Below are positions 9,699-17,521 of a DNA stretch of 43,376 nt, piece after piece. The notes under the pieces are model-generated. The model ran no database searches, was not told where the DNA came from, and saw only the letters and a list, made by a program, of their open reading frames with translations. Origin of the DNA: Lachnospiraceae bacterium (lineage in GTDB: Bacteria > Bacillota > Clostridia > Lachnospirales > Lachnospiraceae). Location of the stretch: positions 1-43,376 of the forward strand of contig JAETNQ010000034.1 of assembly GCA_021772075.1 (NCBI GenBank). The letters are read 5' to 3'. The stretch's first letter is position 1, and the number at the start of each line of letters is the position of its first letter. The translations under genes were made by a program, and so were the position numbers.

Positions 9699-10481
9699 TC
9701 ACCGCGCCTTTCCTATGCGGATTCCTTCCGCCATAAGCCCATAAGCCCGCTTCCATTCCATTTCCCCGCACATCTCTTCCTTGTGCGCCCATAAAAACCG
9801 AAGGGCAAAGGGAACTGCCATTCTGCCATACAAAAAATGATACAGCACCCCCCTGTCCCTGAAAAACTTATCATTGTATCCGTGGAACCATGTGGACTCC
9901 CTTTCTTTCTCTTCCCCGATCACCTCCGGCGAAGCCATAATCTTAAGCCCCTGCCGCAGACAGTCCCGCAGAAAAAGGCTGTCTTCCCCGTTGCTATATC
10001 TGGCTCCCCCTCCGAATAAAAGGGAAAAGCCCACATTCGCCCGGTGCAGGGACTCCGTTCTGGCCGCGATGCTGTAAGCCGGATATCTGCCGTAATTATA
10101 CCAATGAACGCGCTTCTTTGCTTCATTCCAATAAGTCCTTCTGGAAGGAGCTACTTTTACATTGAAAAGTATCATATCCATTTCTTTGTTTTCAGCGAAA
10201 GCCTCTTCTATCTTTTTTTCGTAGCCGTCTTCATATACGATATCCTCATCGGCAAACACGGAAATCTCCCCATCCGCCCGCATCAATGCGTTGTTGCGGG
10301 AAAGGCCGACCCCCCGCTCCGGAAAGCTGTAACACCGGATCTTATGGGATCCCCGTTCATACTCCTCATAACCGAAAACGCCGCATTGGTTGACAATCAC
10401 CGCATCCGTCCTTATATTCATCCGTTCCGCCAACGTCCGCACATCCTGGCCAACTGCGGATACCAACATCTGTATCTTCAT
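9699..10481 (-). CDS. Glycosyltransferase family 2-like protein
   Basis: This 260-residue protein starts MKIQMLVSAVGQDV. It contains RGVGLSRNNALMRADGEISVFADEDIVYEDGY, where A-D-E-D-I supplies a DxD metal-binding motif in the GT2 position. The rest resembles small family-2 capsule transferases. The start at 10481 follows GGGGG by five bases. In-frame ATGs at 10493 and 10517 are possible, but the upstream residues are glycine/proline-rich and unlike the family. The gene follows a large hairpin-rich element (10531-10640), so its expression may be shaped by that structure. Sugar and linkage are unknown. Confidence 0.78.
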   Translation of the reverse strand: MKIQMLVSAVGQDVRTLAERMNIRTDAVIVNQCGVFGYEEYERGSHKIRCYSFPERGVGLSRNNALMRADGEISVFADEDIVYEDGYEKKIEEAFAENKEMDMILFNVKVAPSRRTYWNEAKKRVHWYNYGRYPAYSIAARTESLHRANVGFSLLFGGGARYSNGEDSLFLRDCLRQGLKIMASPEVIGEEKERESTWFHGYNDKFFRDRGVLYHFLYGRMAVPFALRFLWAHKEEMCGEMEWKRAYGLMAEGIRIGKAR

Positions 10482-10530
10482 ACTAACCCCCATGCCGCCT
10501 CCCGGCGGCACAAACACAAACCATCAACTG

Positions 10531-10640
10531 GAAGAACGCCGTATTTCTGGCGTTCTTCGGTGTGAGAAGACTTGCGAAGCAAGTCTAGAACTTCTTGACG
10601 AAGCACCCACTGGTGCAAGTCTTAGAAGTTCTTCTCACAC
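10531..10640. repeat. Compound palindromic element: hairpin plus perfect three-way junction
   Basis: A 10-bp perfect hairpin (10531-10540 with 10549-10558, 8-base loop) is followed one base later by a three-way junction. P1 pairs GTGTGAGA (10560-10567) with TCTCACAC (10633-10640). P2 pairs AGACTTGC with GCAAGTCT (10568-10586), with a GAA loop. P3 (10587-10632) pairs AGAACTTCT with AGAAGTTCT, then GAC/GTC, then GCACC/GGTGC around CACT. The three stems abut with no unpaired base. No U-tract follows on the transcribed minus strand, so it is not a simple terminator. It sits between the Wzz-like gene and a GT2 gene. It may be a REP/MITE-like dispersed repeat or a structured mRNA element. Confidence 0.8.
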
Positions 10641-10653
10641 TAACCTCCACACG

Positions 10654-11736
10654 TTATTTCGAACGCTTATAATACATCCTCAAAAAATCTTCCTTCGCAT
10701 CCACGATCACCGCGCCAAAAATCTTACAGTCCTGTTTCCTCAGATTTCCTATCAGCCGCTCCATCGCTTTCCCATTCTTCCCCCCGAAGCGCACCGCCAC
10801 CAATACACCGTCCGCTTCGCGCAGCCTGTCATATGCTTCCCCGTCCTCCGGCATCCCGCCGTCCAGAAGCTGTATCTGTTCGGAACGTCCATCCCCCGCC
10901 CCCTCTTTTTTCTCCGCCAGCCGTTCGATCCTCTTCGCTGCCTTTTCCGCATCTTCCTCCGCATCCGCGCTCACAAGGGCTACCTTTTTCATATCCCTGC
11001 CAAGATAGCAGTAATTCGCCAAAAATTCCTCGTCAAACCCCTCTGCCAGCTTTCCATTCCCTTCTGCCAGGATTCCTGCCGCCGGTATTCCATAACGTTT
11101 TTCCACATCCGCCGCCACGTACACGGAATCATCCATTACATAATAAAAAGCCGCCGCCGCAACCGCAGCAAACAAGGCAATGACAGCCCCTGTCGCCGCG
11201 GCCCGCAGCGTACGGTTATCCCACAGGATCTGCTTCGGTTCCGAAGTACTGTAGATTTCAATGCTTTCAAACAGCGGATCCGTCTCCCCCAGATGGATGA
11301 GGGCCGCCTGGGTTGCTTCCATAATCTGCGCCGACAGCTCCGGCCTGTCCGTTGTAATCGTCACCGTCAGCAGCCTGATATCGGATAAAATCTCCGCTTT
11401 TGTCGCCCGGATGACCGTCTCCCTGTCCATCTCCGGCGGAAGCTTTTCCATCGTATAATTTAAAATCGGATCCGTCGCCATCAGATCGTTCCACGTATAC
11501 CCATTATAGGCGAGTTCATTAAAGTCTTCCGGATCGCAGTTGAAATGCAGATATATTTTCGATACCGCCTCATATTCCCTCTGGGACGCAGACAACAAAT
11601 GAACCGACAAATAAATGCCGCCCCCAAGCGCTGCTCCGGCGCAGGCTGCTCCGATAAAAAACCATATTTTTTTCCAGACCAGCCAGAGAACCCTCTTCCC
11701 GTCGATCCCCTCCTGCATAAATCTCTCGTTTTCCAT
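10654..11736 (-). CDS. Wzz/YveK-like chain-length protein with degenerate BY-kinase tail
   Basis: This 360-residue protein has a first membrane helix at about 25-47, an extracytoplasmic Wzz-type domain to about 180, a second helix at about 187-207, and a cytoplasmic tail. The tail follows the layout of the CpsD/YwqD tyrosine kinase (KKVALVSADAEEDAEKAAKR, then DGVLVAVRFGGKNGKAMERL), but the Walker A sequence GxGKS/T is missing and no DxPP-like Walker A' is visible. Only two tyrosines remain near the C terminus (MYYKRSK). It probably sets polymer length or scaffolds export without kinase activity. It follows the wcaJ-like gene by 3 bases. Wzz assignment is firm; pseudokinase origin is inference. 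Confidence 0.8.
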   Translation of the reverse strand: MENERFMQEGIDGKRVLWLVWKKIWFFIGAACAGAALGGGIYLSVHLLSASQREYEAVSKIYLHFNCDPEDFNELAYNGYTWNDLMATDPILNYTMEKLPPEMDRETVIRATKAEILSDIRLLTVTITTDRPELSAQIMEATQAALIHLGETDPLFESIEIYSTSEPKQILWDNRTLRAAATGAVIALFAAVAAAAFYYVMDDSVYVAADVEKRYGIPAAGILAEGNGKLAEGFDEEFLANYCYLGRDMKKVALVSADAEEDAEKAAKRIERLAEKKEGAGDGRSEQIQLLDGGMPEDGEAYDRLREADGVLVAVRFGGKNGKAMERLIGNLRKQDCKIFGAVIVDAKEDFLRMYYKRSK

Positions 11737-11739
11737 TCC

Positions 11740-13125
11740 TTATTTATCCTCTTCCTGCCTCATTGCCGTTATCTGGCTGCTGTCAATCCCTTCCGTGCTT
11801 TCCGGCTTAAATAAAATCTTCAGCGTCAGCAGCATCAGCTTAATATCCAGCCACACCGTGTAATTTTCTATATATGCCAGATCCAGCTTCAGCTTATCAT
11901 ACGGCGTGGTGTTGTATTTTCCATATACCTGCGCATAACCGGCCAATCCTGCCTTTACTTTCATCCGGAATACAAATTCCGGCATATCCTCTACGTATTG
12001 GGCGATGATCTCCGGCCGCTCCGGCCTGGGCCCGATAAAAGACATCTCCCCTTTTAAAATATTGAACAGCTGGGGCAGCTCGTCGATCCGTACCGCCCTT
12101 ATAAACTTGCCCACCGGCGTGATTCTGGAATCGTTTTTTGCCGCCAGCCGGGCCACTCCGTCCTTCTCCGCATCCACCCGCATGCTGCGGAATTTCATGA
12201 TATAAAACTCCTTCTGATCCTTCGTGCAGCGTATCTGTTTATACAGCACAGGACCTCCGTCGTACAATTTAATCACAATCGCCGTCACCAGCATAACCGG
12301 GGACGCTATGATCGTCAGCAGAAGCGCGCACACGATATCGACCAGCCGTTTCACCGCCCTTTGCTCTACCCGGAGGGAATATTCCCTTGTCAAAAAAATC
12401 GGCGTATCAAACAAATGCATTTTCTCCGATCCCTGGACAAGCACATCGGGAATCTTCGGCATCATATATACGCGGATCGATTTCCCGTAACAGAACTTCA
12501 GCAGCTTGTTCCTGTCCAAAGTAGGGATGTCCCATAAGACGATCGCATCGTAGTCCCCCTGCACCTCTTCTTCGATGGCGGCCACCCCTTCTTTGATATT
12601 CATGCACCGCGTCACTTTATACTTATCCTTCCTCGTGGCAAATTTGCCGAGAATATCATCGATCGAGCGCTCCCCGTAGATAAGAAGCATCCTTCTGGGC
12701 GGGAAAAATTTCCGATAAAATATATCGCACATATAAGTCCAGATACCGGAAACCACAAGCTGAACCGCCAGCACCCCAAGGATCGGGCCTATAGGCGCGA
12801 TCCAGTTTCTGAGCAGCGATATTTGTATATACGAGATCACATTCACCGCCAGCAGGGAAAAAACCTGGGAAAAATAAACCTCAAACGGCTTTAAATATCC
12901 TATTTTCAATCCCCCATAAGTATTTTCAAAAAAGAAAAGAAGCACGAAATAAATGCCAAGCGTCAGGCGGTGCCCCCATGAATAAAAATTCACCTTACCG
13001 AATTGGGCCAGATAAGGATAATAAATTTCCATCCAGGCATATACGTATACCGCCATCTGCATGCAAAGCCCCAGCAGGGACAGAAGCAGCACGACCGCTC
13101 TTTTCTTTGATTCCATCTGTTTCAC
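11740..13125 (-). CDS. Exopolysaccharide polyprenyl glycosylphosphotransferase (WcaJ/CpsE type)
   Basis: This 461-residue initiating enzyme transfers a sugar-1-phosphate from UDP-sugar to undecaprenyl phosphate. The N-terminal half has four or five hydrophobic segments and a Rossmann-like CoA-binding-3 region. The C-terminal catalytic domain (about 255-450) shows KRLVDIVCALLLTIIASPVM, then MKFRSM, VRIDELPQLFNILKGEMSFIGPRPERPE and KAGLAGYAQVYGKYNT, all hallmarks of bacterial sugar transferases. The start is GTG at 13123-13125, five bases after GAGGAG; the ATG three codons in is less well spaced. It precedes the Wzz-like gene, matching usual cluster order. The first sugar is probably glucose or galactose, not certain. 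Confidence 0.93.
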   Translation of the reverse strand: MKQMESKKRAVVLLLSLLGLCMQMAVYVYAWMEIYYPYLAQFGKVNFYSWGHRLTLGIYFVLLFFFENTYGGLKIGYLKPFEVYFSQVFSLLAVNVISYIQISLLRNWIAPIGPILGVLAVQLVVSGIWTYMCDIFYRKFFPPRRMLLIYGERSIDDILGKFATRKDKYKVTRCMNIKEGVAAIEEEVQGDYDAIVLWDIPTLDRNKLLKFCYGKSIRVYMMPKIPDVLVQGSEKMHLFDTPIFLTREYSLRVEQRAVKRLVDIVCALLLTIIASPVMLVTAIVIKLYDGGPVLYKQIRCTKDQKEFYIMKFRSMRVDAEKDGVARLAAKNDSRITPVGKFIRAVRIDELPQLFNILKGEMSFIGPRPERPEIIAQYVEDMPEFVFRMKVKAGLAGYAQVYGKYNTTPYDKLKLDLAYIENYTVWLDIKLMLLTLKILFKPESTEGIDSSQITAMRQEEDK

Positions 13126-13140
13126 TTTTGCTCCTCTTTC

Positions 13141-13905
13141 CTATATCCGCCGTAATACTGCCCGTACTGCCCACCCTATGAAATTCCATATGCTTGTGTG
13201 CAGCGGCAGTTTTTCCACATTCCTGTATAGATTCCAAATCCTTTGGATTGCCTTGAACTTATTGGACGAAAGCGACCCCTCCGGCCTGCGGTACACGACA
13301 TATTCCTTATCCAGCCCATAAGCCGTATATCCGCTGCGCAGTATCTTCCACCAAGTAGCCGTATCCTCGCTCGGAACATCAGGCATTTTAATCATATCCT
13401 TGCTTATTTTCGTCATGTCGAACATGACCGTACTCGTAAAAATAACGGTTCTCGACAACGCTTCCTTATAGGTAAGGGTTTCCGGCACCGCGACCCACTG
13501 ATCCGTCTCATAGCCTTCCTCGTCCGCAAATTCATAGGCCGTAAAGCCGAATGCCGCCCCCTTCTCCTCCATAAACTCCAGTTCTTTTTCCAGTTTTTCC
13601 GGCCTCCATATATCGTCCGCATCGAGAAAAGCGATATACCTTCCCTTCGCATGGTCCACGCCGGTATTCCTGGCTCTGGCCGCGCCTTCGTTCTTTTCTT
13701 TTACGATCAGCCGTATCCTCTCATCCTCCAGACACCATTTTTGGATCTTCTCCCTTCCGTCATCCGTCGATCCGTCGTCCACCAGAATCAGCTCCCAGCA
13801 GCCATAAGTCTGGCTCCTCACTGTCCCGATCGTCTCGTCGATAAATTTCCCTGCATTAAATACCGGAATAATTACGCTTACCAGCCTGTCCTCGTTTCGT
13901 TCCAT
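13141..13905 (-). CDS. Glycosyltransferase family 2 protein
   Basis: This 254-residue protein is close to the compact capsule GT2 group. It reads SVIIPVFNAGKFIDETI, LILVDDGSTDDG, KNEGAARARNTGVDHAKG and YIAFLDADDIWRPEKLE, where D-A-D-D is the metal-binding motif and the following W-R-P-E-K-L is typical of this subgroup. It has no clear membrane span, so it acts on the cytoplasmic side. The ribosome site GGAGCGAAGG abuts ATG. It sits between the GtrB-like gene and the initiating transferase gene. It probably adds the second or a later sugar. Confidence 0.9.
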   Translation of the reverse strand: MERNEDRLVSVIIPVFNAGKFIDETIGTVRSQTYGCWELILVDDGSTDDGREKIQKWCLEDERIRLIVKEKNEGAARARNTGVDHAKGRYIAFLDADDIWRPEKLEKELEFMEEKGAAFGFTAYEFADEEGYETDQWVAVPETLTYKEALSRTVIFTSTVMFDMTKISKDMIKMPDVPSEDTATWWKILRSGYTAYGLDKEYVVYRRPEGSLSSNKFKAIQRIWNLYRNVEKLPLHTSIWNFIGWAVRAVLRRI

Positions 13906-13955
13906 CCTTCGCTCCGTTTCCCAGGAGTATTCCCCTGTTTTTACACATCATTTGT

Positions 13956-14885
13956 TTATATTTCCTCTTTTATTAAATAAATAGGACGTTTTTTTACTTC
14001 CATATAAGTTTTTGACAAATATTGCCCTGCTATACCCAAACAGAAAAGCTGAATGCCGCTGCACAGCAAAATAATACATACCAGAGAAGGCCAGCCGGAA
14101 GTCGGATCGCCGAACAACAGCTTTCTTACAATGATGAAGACTATCATCAGGCATGCGAACACGCAAAACAAAACCCCCATAAAAGATGCAATCGCCAAAG
14201 GTATGGTAGAAAATGCCGTGATCCCGTCAATGGAATATAAAAACAGCTTCCAGAAAGACCACTTCGTCTCCCCCTTTTTCCTCTCGATATTTTCGTATTC
14301 CAGCCACTTCGTCTCATAGCCTACCCAGCCGAAAATCCCTTTCGTAAAGCGGTTATACTCCGCCATCGCCAGAATGGAGTCCACCACCTGCCTTTTCATC
14401 AGCCGGTAATCCCTGGCTCCGTCCACGATTTCCGTCTTCGATATTTTGTTCATAAGACGGTAAAACATTCTGGCAAAAAAGGAACGGATAGGCGGTTCCC
14501 CTTTTCTGGATACCCTTCTTGTCGCCACCGAATCATATCCTTCGTCCATATACCGGAACATCTCCGGCAGCAGGGCGGGCGGATCCTGCAGATCGCAGTC
14601 CATCAGCACCGCATAATCCCCTTTCGCCTTTTGCAGGCCTGCATAAATAGCGGCTTCTTTCCCGAAATTCCTGGAAAAAGATACAAGGCGGACCCTCTTA
14701 TCCTTTCCCGCCAGCTCCTTTACTTTTTCTACCGTCCGGTCTTTCGATCCGTCATCAATATATATGACTTCCACATCCAGTTCCCTCTGCCGGAAAAATG
14801 TTTCGTTCTTCATCAATTCCTCATAAAAATCAAAAACATTTTCTTCCTCGTTATAGCTGGGAACTATTACACTCAGCAGTTCCAT
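13956..14885 (-). CDS. GtrB/DPM1-like polyprenyl-phosphate glycosyltransferase
   Basis: This 309-residue GT2 enzyme reads SVIVPSYNEEENV, DDGSKDRTVEKV and LMDCDLQDPPALLPEM, with D-C-D as DxD. It ends with two membrane helices at about 230-255 and 265-290. Proteins of this shape (GtrB, YkcC, CsbB, dolichol-phosphate mannose synthase) make a polyprenyl-phosphate monosaccharide that a GT-C enzyme later uses outside the cell. The window contains two GT-C-like proteins (219-1883 and 19740-21419) that could be partners. It is the first gene of the polysaccharide operon, with an extended -10 promoter and a leader hairpin. A small GtrA-type flippase is not seen. Confidence 0.9.
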   Translation of the reverse strand: MELLSVIVPSYNEEENVFDFYEELMKNETFFRQRELDVEVIYIDDGSKDRTVEKVKELAGKDKRVRLVSFSRNFGKEAAIYAGLQKAKGDYAVLMDCDLQDPPALLPEMFRYMDEGYDSVATRRVSRKGEPPIRSFFARMFYRLMNKISKTEIVDGARDYRLMKRQVVDSILAMAEYNRFTKGIFGWVGYETKWLEYENIERKKGETKWSFWKLFLYSIDGITAFSTIPLAIASFMGVLFCVFACLMIVFIIVRKLLFGDPTSGWPSLVCIILLCSGIQLFCLGIAGQYLSKTYMEVKKRPIYLIKEEI

Positions 14886-14895
14886 GATACAACCT

Positions 14896-14929
14896 CTCTG
14901 TATTATTTTCTTTCCATTTATATACAGAG
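14896..14929 (-). promoter_or_regulatory. Leader inverted repeat abutting ribosome site of polysaccharide operon
   Basis: In the mRNA CTCTGTAT and ATACAGAG (8-bp perfect arms, 18 bases apart) can pair just before the GtrB-like start codon. The downstream arm touches the AGAGAGG ribosome site, so folding could limit initiation. The structure could also be a protein or RNA target. Seen in sequence; function is inference. Confidence 0.4.
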
Positions 14930-14932
14930 TTT

Positions 14933-14941
14933 ATTCTATCA
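14933..14941 (-). promoter_or_regulatory. Extended -10 promoter of exopolysaccharide operon
   Basis: The minus strand reads TGATAGAAT, an extended -10 element (TGn before TAGAAT). No good -35 is found 17 bases upstream, which suggests reliance on an activator or on the TG extension. It lies just after the terminator of the Spo0A-like gene, so the operon has its own start. Confidence 0.5.
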
Positions 14942-14976
14942 CATTTTTGGGAAAAAGCATACACGGAATTTTACGC

Positions 14977-15023
14977 AAAAAAAGAACGCTTGCTTCCGCC
15001 CGTTTTTGCTCCTGCAATCGTTC
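14977..15023 (-). terminator. Rho-independent terminator of the Spo0A-like gene
   Basis: On the minus strand GAACGATTGC pairs with GCAAGCGTTC (one A/G mismatch) around a 20-base loop and is followed by seven T residues. It separates the Spo0A-like gene from the polysaccharide operon. Confidence 0.75.
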
Positions 15024-15093
15024 TCTTTCATCATCCTTTATTTTATTCCTGCTCGGGGAAAAAACGGCTTCCAAGAAACTGCCACCCGCAGCG

Positions 15094-15474
15094 CTACCCT
15101 GTCTCCAACCGTATCCTGTCCGCGATCTGCGCAATATACTCGCTGTTTGTCGGCCTGCTGTTGCCAGTAAGGAGAGAATATCCGAACAAATCCTCAAATG
15201 TATCCGCATTCCCCCTCGCCCAGGACACCTCGATCGCATTCCTGATCGCCCGCTCCACCTTTTGCTCCGTCGTCTTAAACCGCTTGGCTATCTCCGGATA
15301 TAAAAGCTTTGTCACGCTTCCGACCACTTCCATATCCTCCTCTGCCAGCAAGATCGCCGTCCTTAAATAATGATATCCCTTTAAATGCGCCGGAACGCCC
15401 ATATCCAGCATAAATTCCGTTATATATTCCATCAGTCCTAACTCTTCCGCCCGTTCCAATTCCATCGTTTGCAC
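15094..15474 (-). CDS. Stand-alone Spo0A C-terminal DNA-binding protein
   Basis: This 126-residue protein aligns, from memory, along the effector domain of Spo0A: VPAHLKGYHYLRTAI, GSVTKLLYPEIAKRF, VERAIRNAIEVSWARGN, then RPTNSEYIAQIADRIRLE. Full-length Spo0A is about 265 residues with a receiver domain; here the receiver is absent and only about 25 residues precede the DNA-binding domain. The recognition helix differs from Bacillus (TASR is TEQK, and H before the second A-I-E is N). The alanine matching Spo0A A257, needed for activation, is kept. The GTG start at 15474 is preferred: AAAGGGGG lies 7 bases upstream, and an ATG at 15507 would fall almost at the transcript start. It probably regulates transcription without phosphorylation. 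Confidence 0.85.
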   Translation of the reverse strand: MQTMELERAEELGLMEYITEFMLDMGVPAHLKGYHYLRTAILLAEEDMEVVGSVTKLLYPEIAKRFKTTEQKVERAIRNAIEVSWARGNADTFEDLFGYSLLTGNSRPTNSEYIAQIADRIRLETG

Positions 15475-15518
15475 CAAAATTCCCCCTTTACATACAAAAT
15501 TATCCACGCTTCCCCTGC

Positions 15519-15548
15519 ATCATACCATAGTTCCCCTTCTATTGTAAA
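15519..15548 (-). promoter_or_regulatory. Sigma-A-type promoter of Spo0A-like gene
   Basis: On the minus strand TTTACA and TATGAT are separated by 18 bases, predicting a start near 15512 and a leader of about 38 bases to the GTG codon at 15474. This supports the shorter protein. Confidence 0.6.
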
Positions 15549-15564
15549 TTGTAATCCATCGCGG

Positions 15565-15577
15565 TTTTCTGACAAAT
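15565..15577 (-). promoter_or_regulatory. Spo0A-box-like site
   Basis: The minus strand reads ATTTGTCAGAAAA, differing at one base from the Spo0A box TTTGTCRAA. It is centred about 25 bases upstream of the -35 of the Spo0A-like gene, a usual place for an activator site. It may be autoregulatory or serve full-length Spo0A. Confidence 0.4.
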
Positions 15578-15680
15578 AAGGATATTTTATGAAAATATAT
15601 TTTTTATATAATCTTATCAATATTTATCTTTCTTTTTTTGTGGTTTTTACCTTTTCCTAATAGTCAGACCATCAAAAAGG

Positions 15681-15709
15681 TTGTATAATTTTCACAAAAG
15701 GATTATAAT
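15681..15709 (+). promoter_or_regulatory. Sigma-A-type promoter of 4HB-type chemoreceptor gene
   Basis: TTGTAT and a perfect TATAAT are separated by 17 bases, predicting a start near 15716 and a 74-base leader. Confidence 0.7.
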
Positions 15710-15789
15710 GAGTTTATTGAAAAAATATGAACATTGTTTAGGGATCTGTCCATAGATTGGATTCTAAAAACAGGGAGGAGAAAGATAAA

Positions 15790-17490
15790 ATGTTCAACAA
15801 AGAAAAAATTGAAAAAAGACTTACGAAATCTTTTGTAATGGTTTCAGCTATTTCGGCAATAGCGGCAATAGCAGGTTTGATTGCGGTGATCGTTATTTCC
15901 AACAGGTATTCTTATGCATTAAAAAATTTCGGTTTTGCACAGGGCGATATCGGAAAAGCCTTATTCACATTTGCAGATTCCAGGTCATCCCTCCGGGCTA
16001 CGATTGGTTATGATGACGAAGATGCGATAGCGACTGTCGTAGAGCAGCATAAACAAAACAAAACGCAGTTTGAGGAATATTTCGCAGACATAGAAAATAC
16101 CATCGTATCCGAAGACGGACGGAAAACCTATGACGAAATCAAAGCATTGTTGGACGAATATTGGGCGTTGGACCAGAGGATTATGGATCTCGGCGCGACT
16201 ACGGACAGGGAAGCGTGCAGGCAGGCGCAGGATTTGGCTTTAAGCGAACTGGCAGGCCAATACAATAATATTTATACAAGGCTGGAAGAGCTTTTGACAG
16301 TGAAAGTCAATGAAGGAAATGCTCTTTCTTCTACCCTCCGGATATTATCGATCATATTGCTGGTGGCAATCGTGGCTGCCGTTGTTATCGGCATAGCCGT
16401 TTCTACAAAAATCGGTAAGAGTATTGCAAAAGGAATCTCACAGCCTTTGGTCGACTTGGGAAGCAGACTGAGCGCATTGGCGGCAGGAGATTTCTCCGCT
16501 CCGTTCCCTGTCGTTGAAACAGAAGACGAAGTCGCGGTAATGGTAAGGGAAGCAAGGGAAATGTCGGATAAACTAAATGAAATAATTAATGATACCAGTT
16601 ATCTTTTAGGCGAGATGGCTGCGGGCAACTATGCGGTATCTTCCTCCATGCGGGATAGATATACCGGTGATTTTGAGAAACTGATAGATGCCATGAAGGG
16701 TTTGAGAGACCAGATGACAACTACCTTGCGTTCTATTGCGGAAGCATCGAACCAGGTATCGGCCGGGGCAACCAATCTGGCGGAATCCGCCCAGAACCTT
16801 GCAGAAGGCGCAACGGACCAGGCGGGCGCAGTAGAAGAACTACAGGCAACAATCGTAAATATTACGGACACAATGGCACGAAGCGCAGAAAATGCGGAAG
16901 GAGCCTATATACAAACCAAAAAATGCGCGGATGAAGCGGATAACAGCCGTGAAGGCATGAATACCGTTGTTTCTGCTATGAAAAAGATTGATGATACTTC
17001 CAAAAAAATTGGAAATATTATTTCCGAGATCGAATCCATCGCATCCCAGACAAACCTGTTGTCCCTGAATGCATCTATAGAAGCGGCAAGAGCCGGGGAA
17101 GCCGGACGCGGTTTTGCCGTAGTTGCGGACCAGATCAGGCAGCTTGCGGAACAAAGCGCAAAAGCGGCAGTGGATACGAGAGGGCTGATCGAAGGGTCTT
17201 TGCAGGAAATCGAGGGAGGAAACCGTGCGGTAGAAAGCGCATCGAACTCCATTGAGGTTGTTGTGGATGGAATTAAGCAGATTGCCGATGTTTCCAAGAA
17301 TCTGAGCGTTATGATCGGGGACCAGAACGAAACCATGCATCAGGCAGAGCAAGGGGTCAGCCAGATTTCCGAGGTAGTACAGAACAATTCCGCAACCGCG
17401 GAAGAAACTTCCGCCACCAGCCAGGAATTATCCGCTCAGGCCGTAACCTTGGACGAGCTGGTAGGACAGTTTAAACTAATGGATGAATAA
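15790..17490 (+). CDS. Methyl-accepting chemotaxis protein, four-helix-bundle-type sensor
   Basis: This 566-residue receptor has TM1 at about 20-42, a helical extracytoplasmic domain of about 140 residues resembling a four-helix-bundle (4HB_MCP) sensor, TM2 at about 183-203, HAMP, and a long signalling hairpin whose tip reads [20 protein letters not shown]. It passes ligand binding to CheA/CheW and the flagellar motor. The start at 15790 is preferred because GGGAGGAG lies 9 bases upstream; an in-frame TTG at 15757 precedes that site. It is the only plus-strand gene between two minus-strand operons, divergent from the Spo0A-like gene and convergent with manC. Its ligand cannot be guessed. Confidence 0.95.
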   Translation: MFNKEKIEKRLTKSFVMVSAISAIAAIAGLIAVIVISNRYSYALKNFGFAQGDIGKALFTFADSRSSLRATIGYDDEDAIATVVEQHKQNKTQFEEYFADIENTIVSEDGRKTYDEIKALLDEYWALDQRIMDLGATTDREACRQAQDLALSELAGQYNNIYTRLEELLTVKVNEGNALSSTLRILSIILLVAIVAAVVIGIAVSTKIGKSIAKGISQPLVDLGSRLSALAAGDFSAPFPVVETEDEVAVMVREAREMSDKLNEIINDTSYLLGEMAAGNYAVSSSMRDRYTGDFEKLIDAMKGLRDQMTTTLRSIAEASNQVSAGATNLAESAQNLAEGATDQAGAVEELQATIVNITDTMARSAENAEGAYIQTKKCADEADNSREGMNTVVSAMKKIDDTSKKIGNIISEIESIASQTNLLSLNASIEAARAGEAGRGFAVVADQIRQLAEQSAKAAVDTRGLIEGSLQEIEGGNRAVESASNSIEVVVDGIKQIADVSKNLSVMIGDQNETMHQAEQGVSQISEVVQNNSATAEETSATSQELSAQAVTLDELVGQFKLMDE

Positions 17491-17521
17491 GGCATATACG
17501 GATCTGCCGGGATAATGAAAG

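Larger units (their letters stand above)
15475..15789. other. Divergent regulatory region between Spo0A-like gene and chemoreceptor
   Basis: These 315 bases have no credible gene. They hold the minus-strand promoter of the Spo0A-like gene (15519-15548), a Spo0A-box-like sequence (15565-15577), a strongly AT-rich stretch (about 15580-15660) and the plus-strand promoter of the chemoreceptor (15681-15709). Confidence 0.7.

Noticed and set aside
10390-11388. Long plus-strand open frame of 332 codons over the Wzz-like gene
   Set aside because: It is antisense to a clear Wzz-type protein, runs through the palindromic element and shows no family motif or ribosome site.
14010-14022. Perfect Spo0A-box-like sequence ATTTGTCAAAAA on the minus strand
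   Set aside because: It lies well inside the GtrB-like coding sequence (codons for L-S-K-T), so chance plus codon choice is the simpler explanation.
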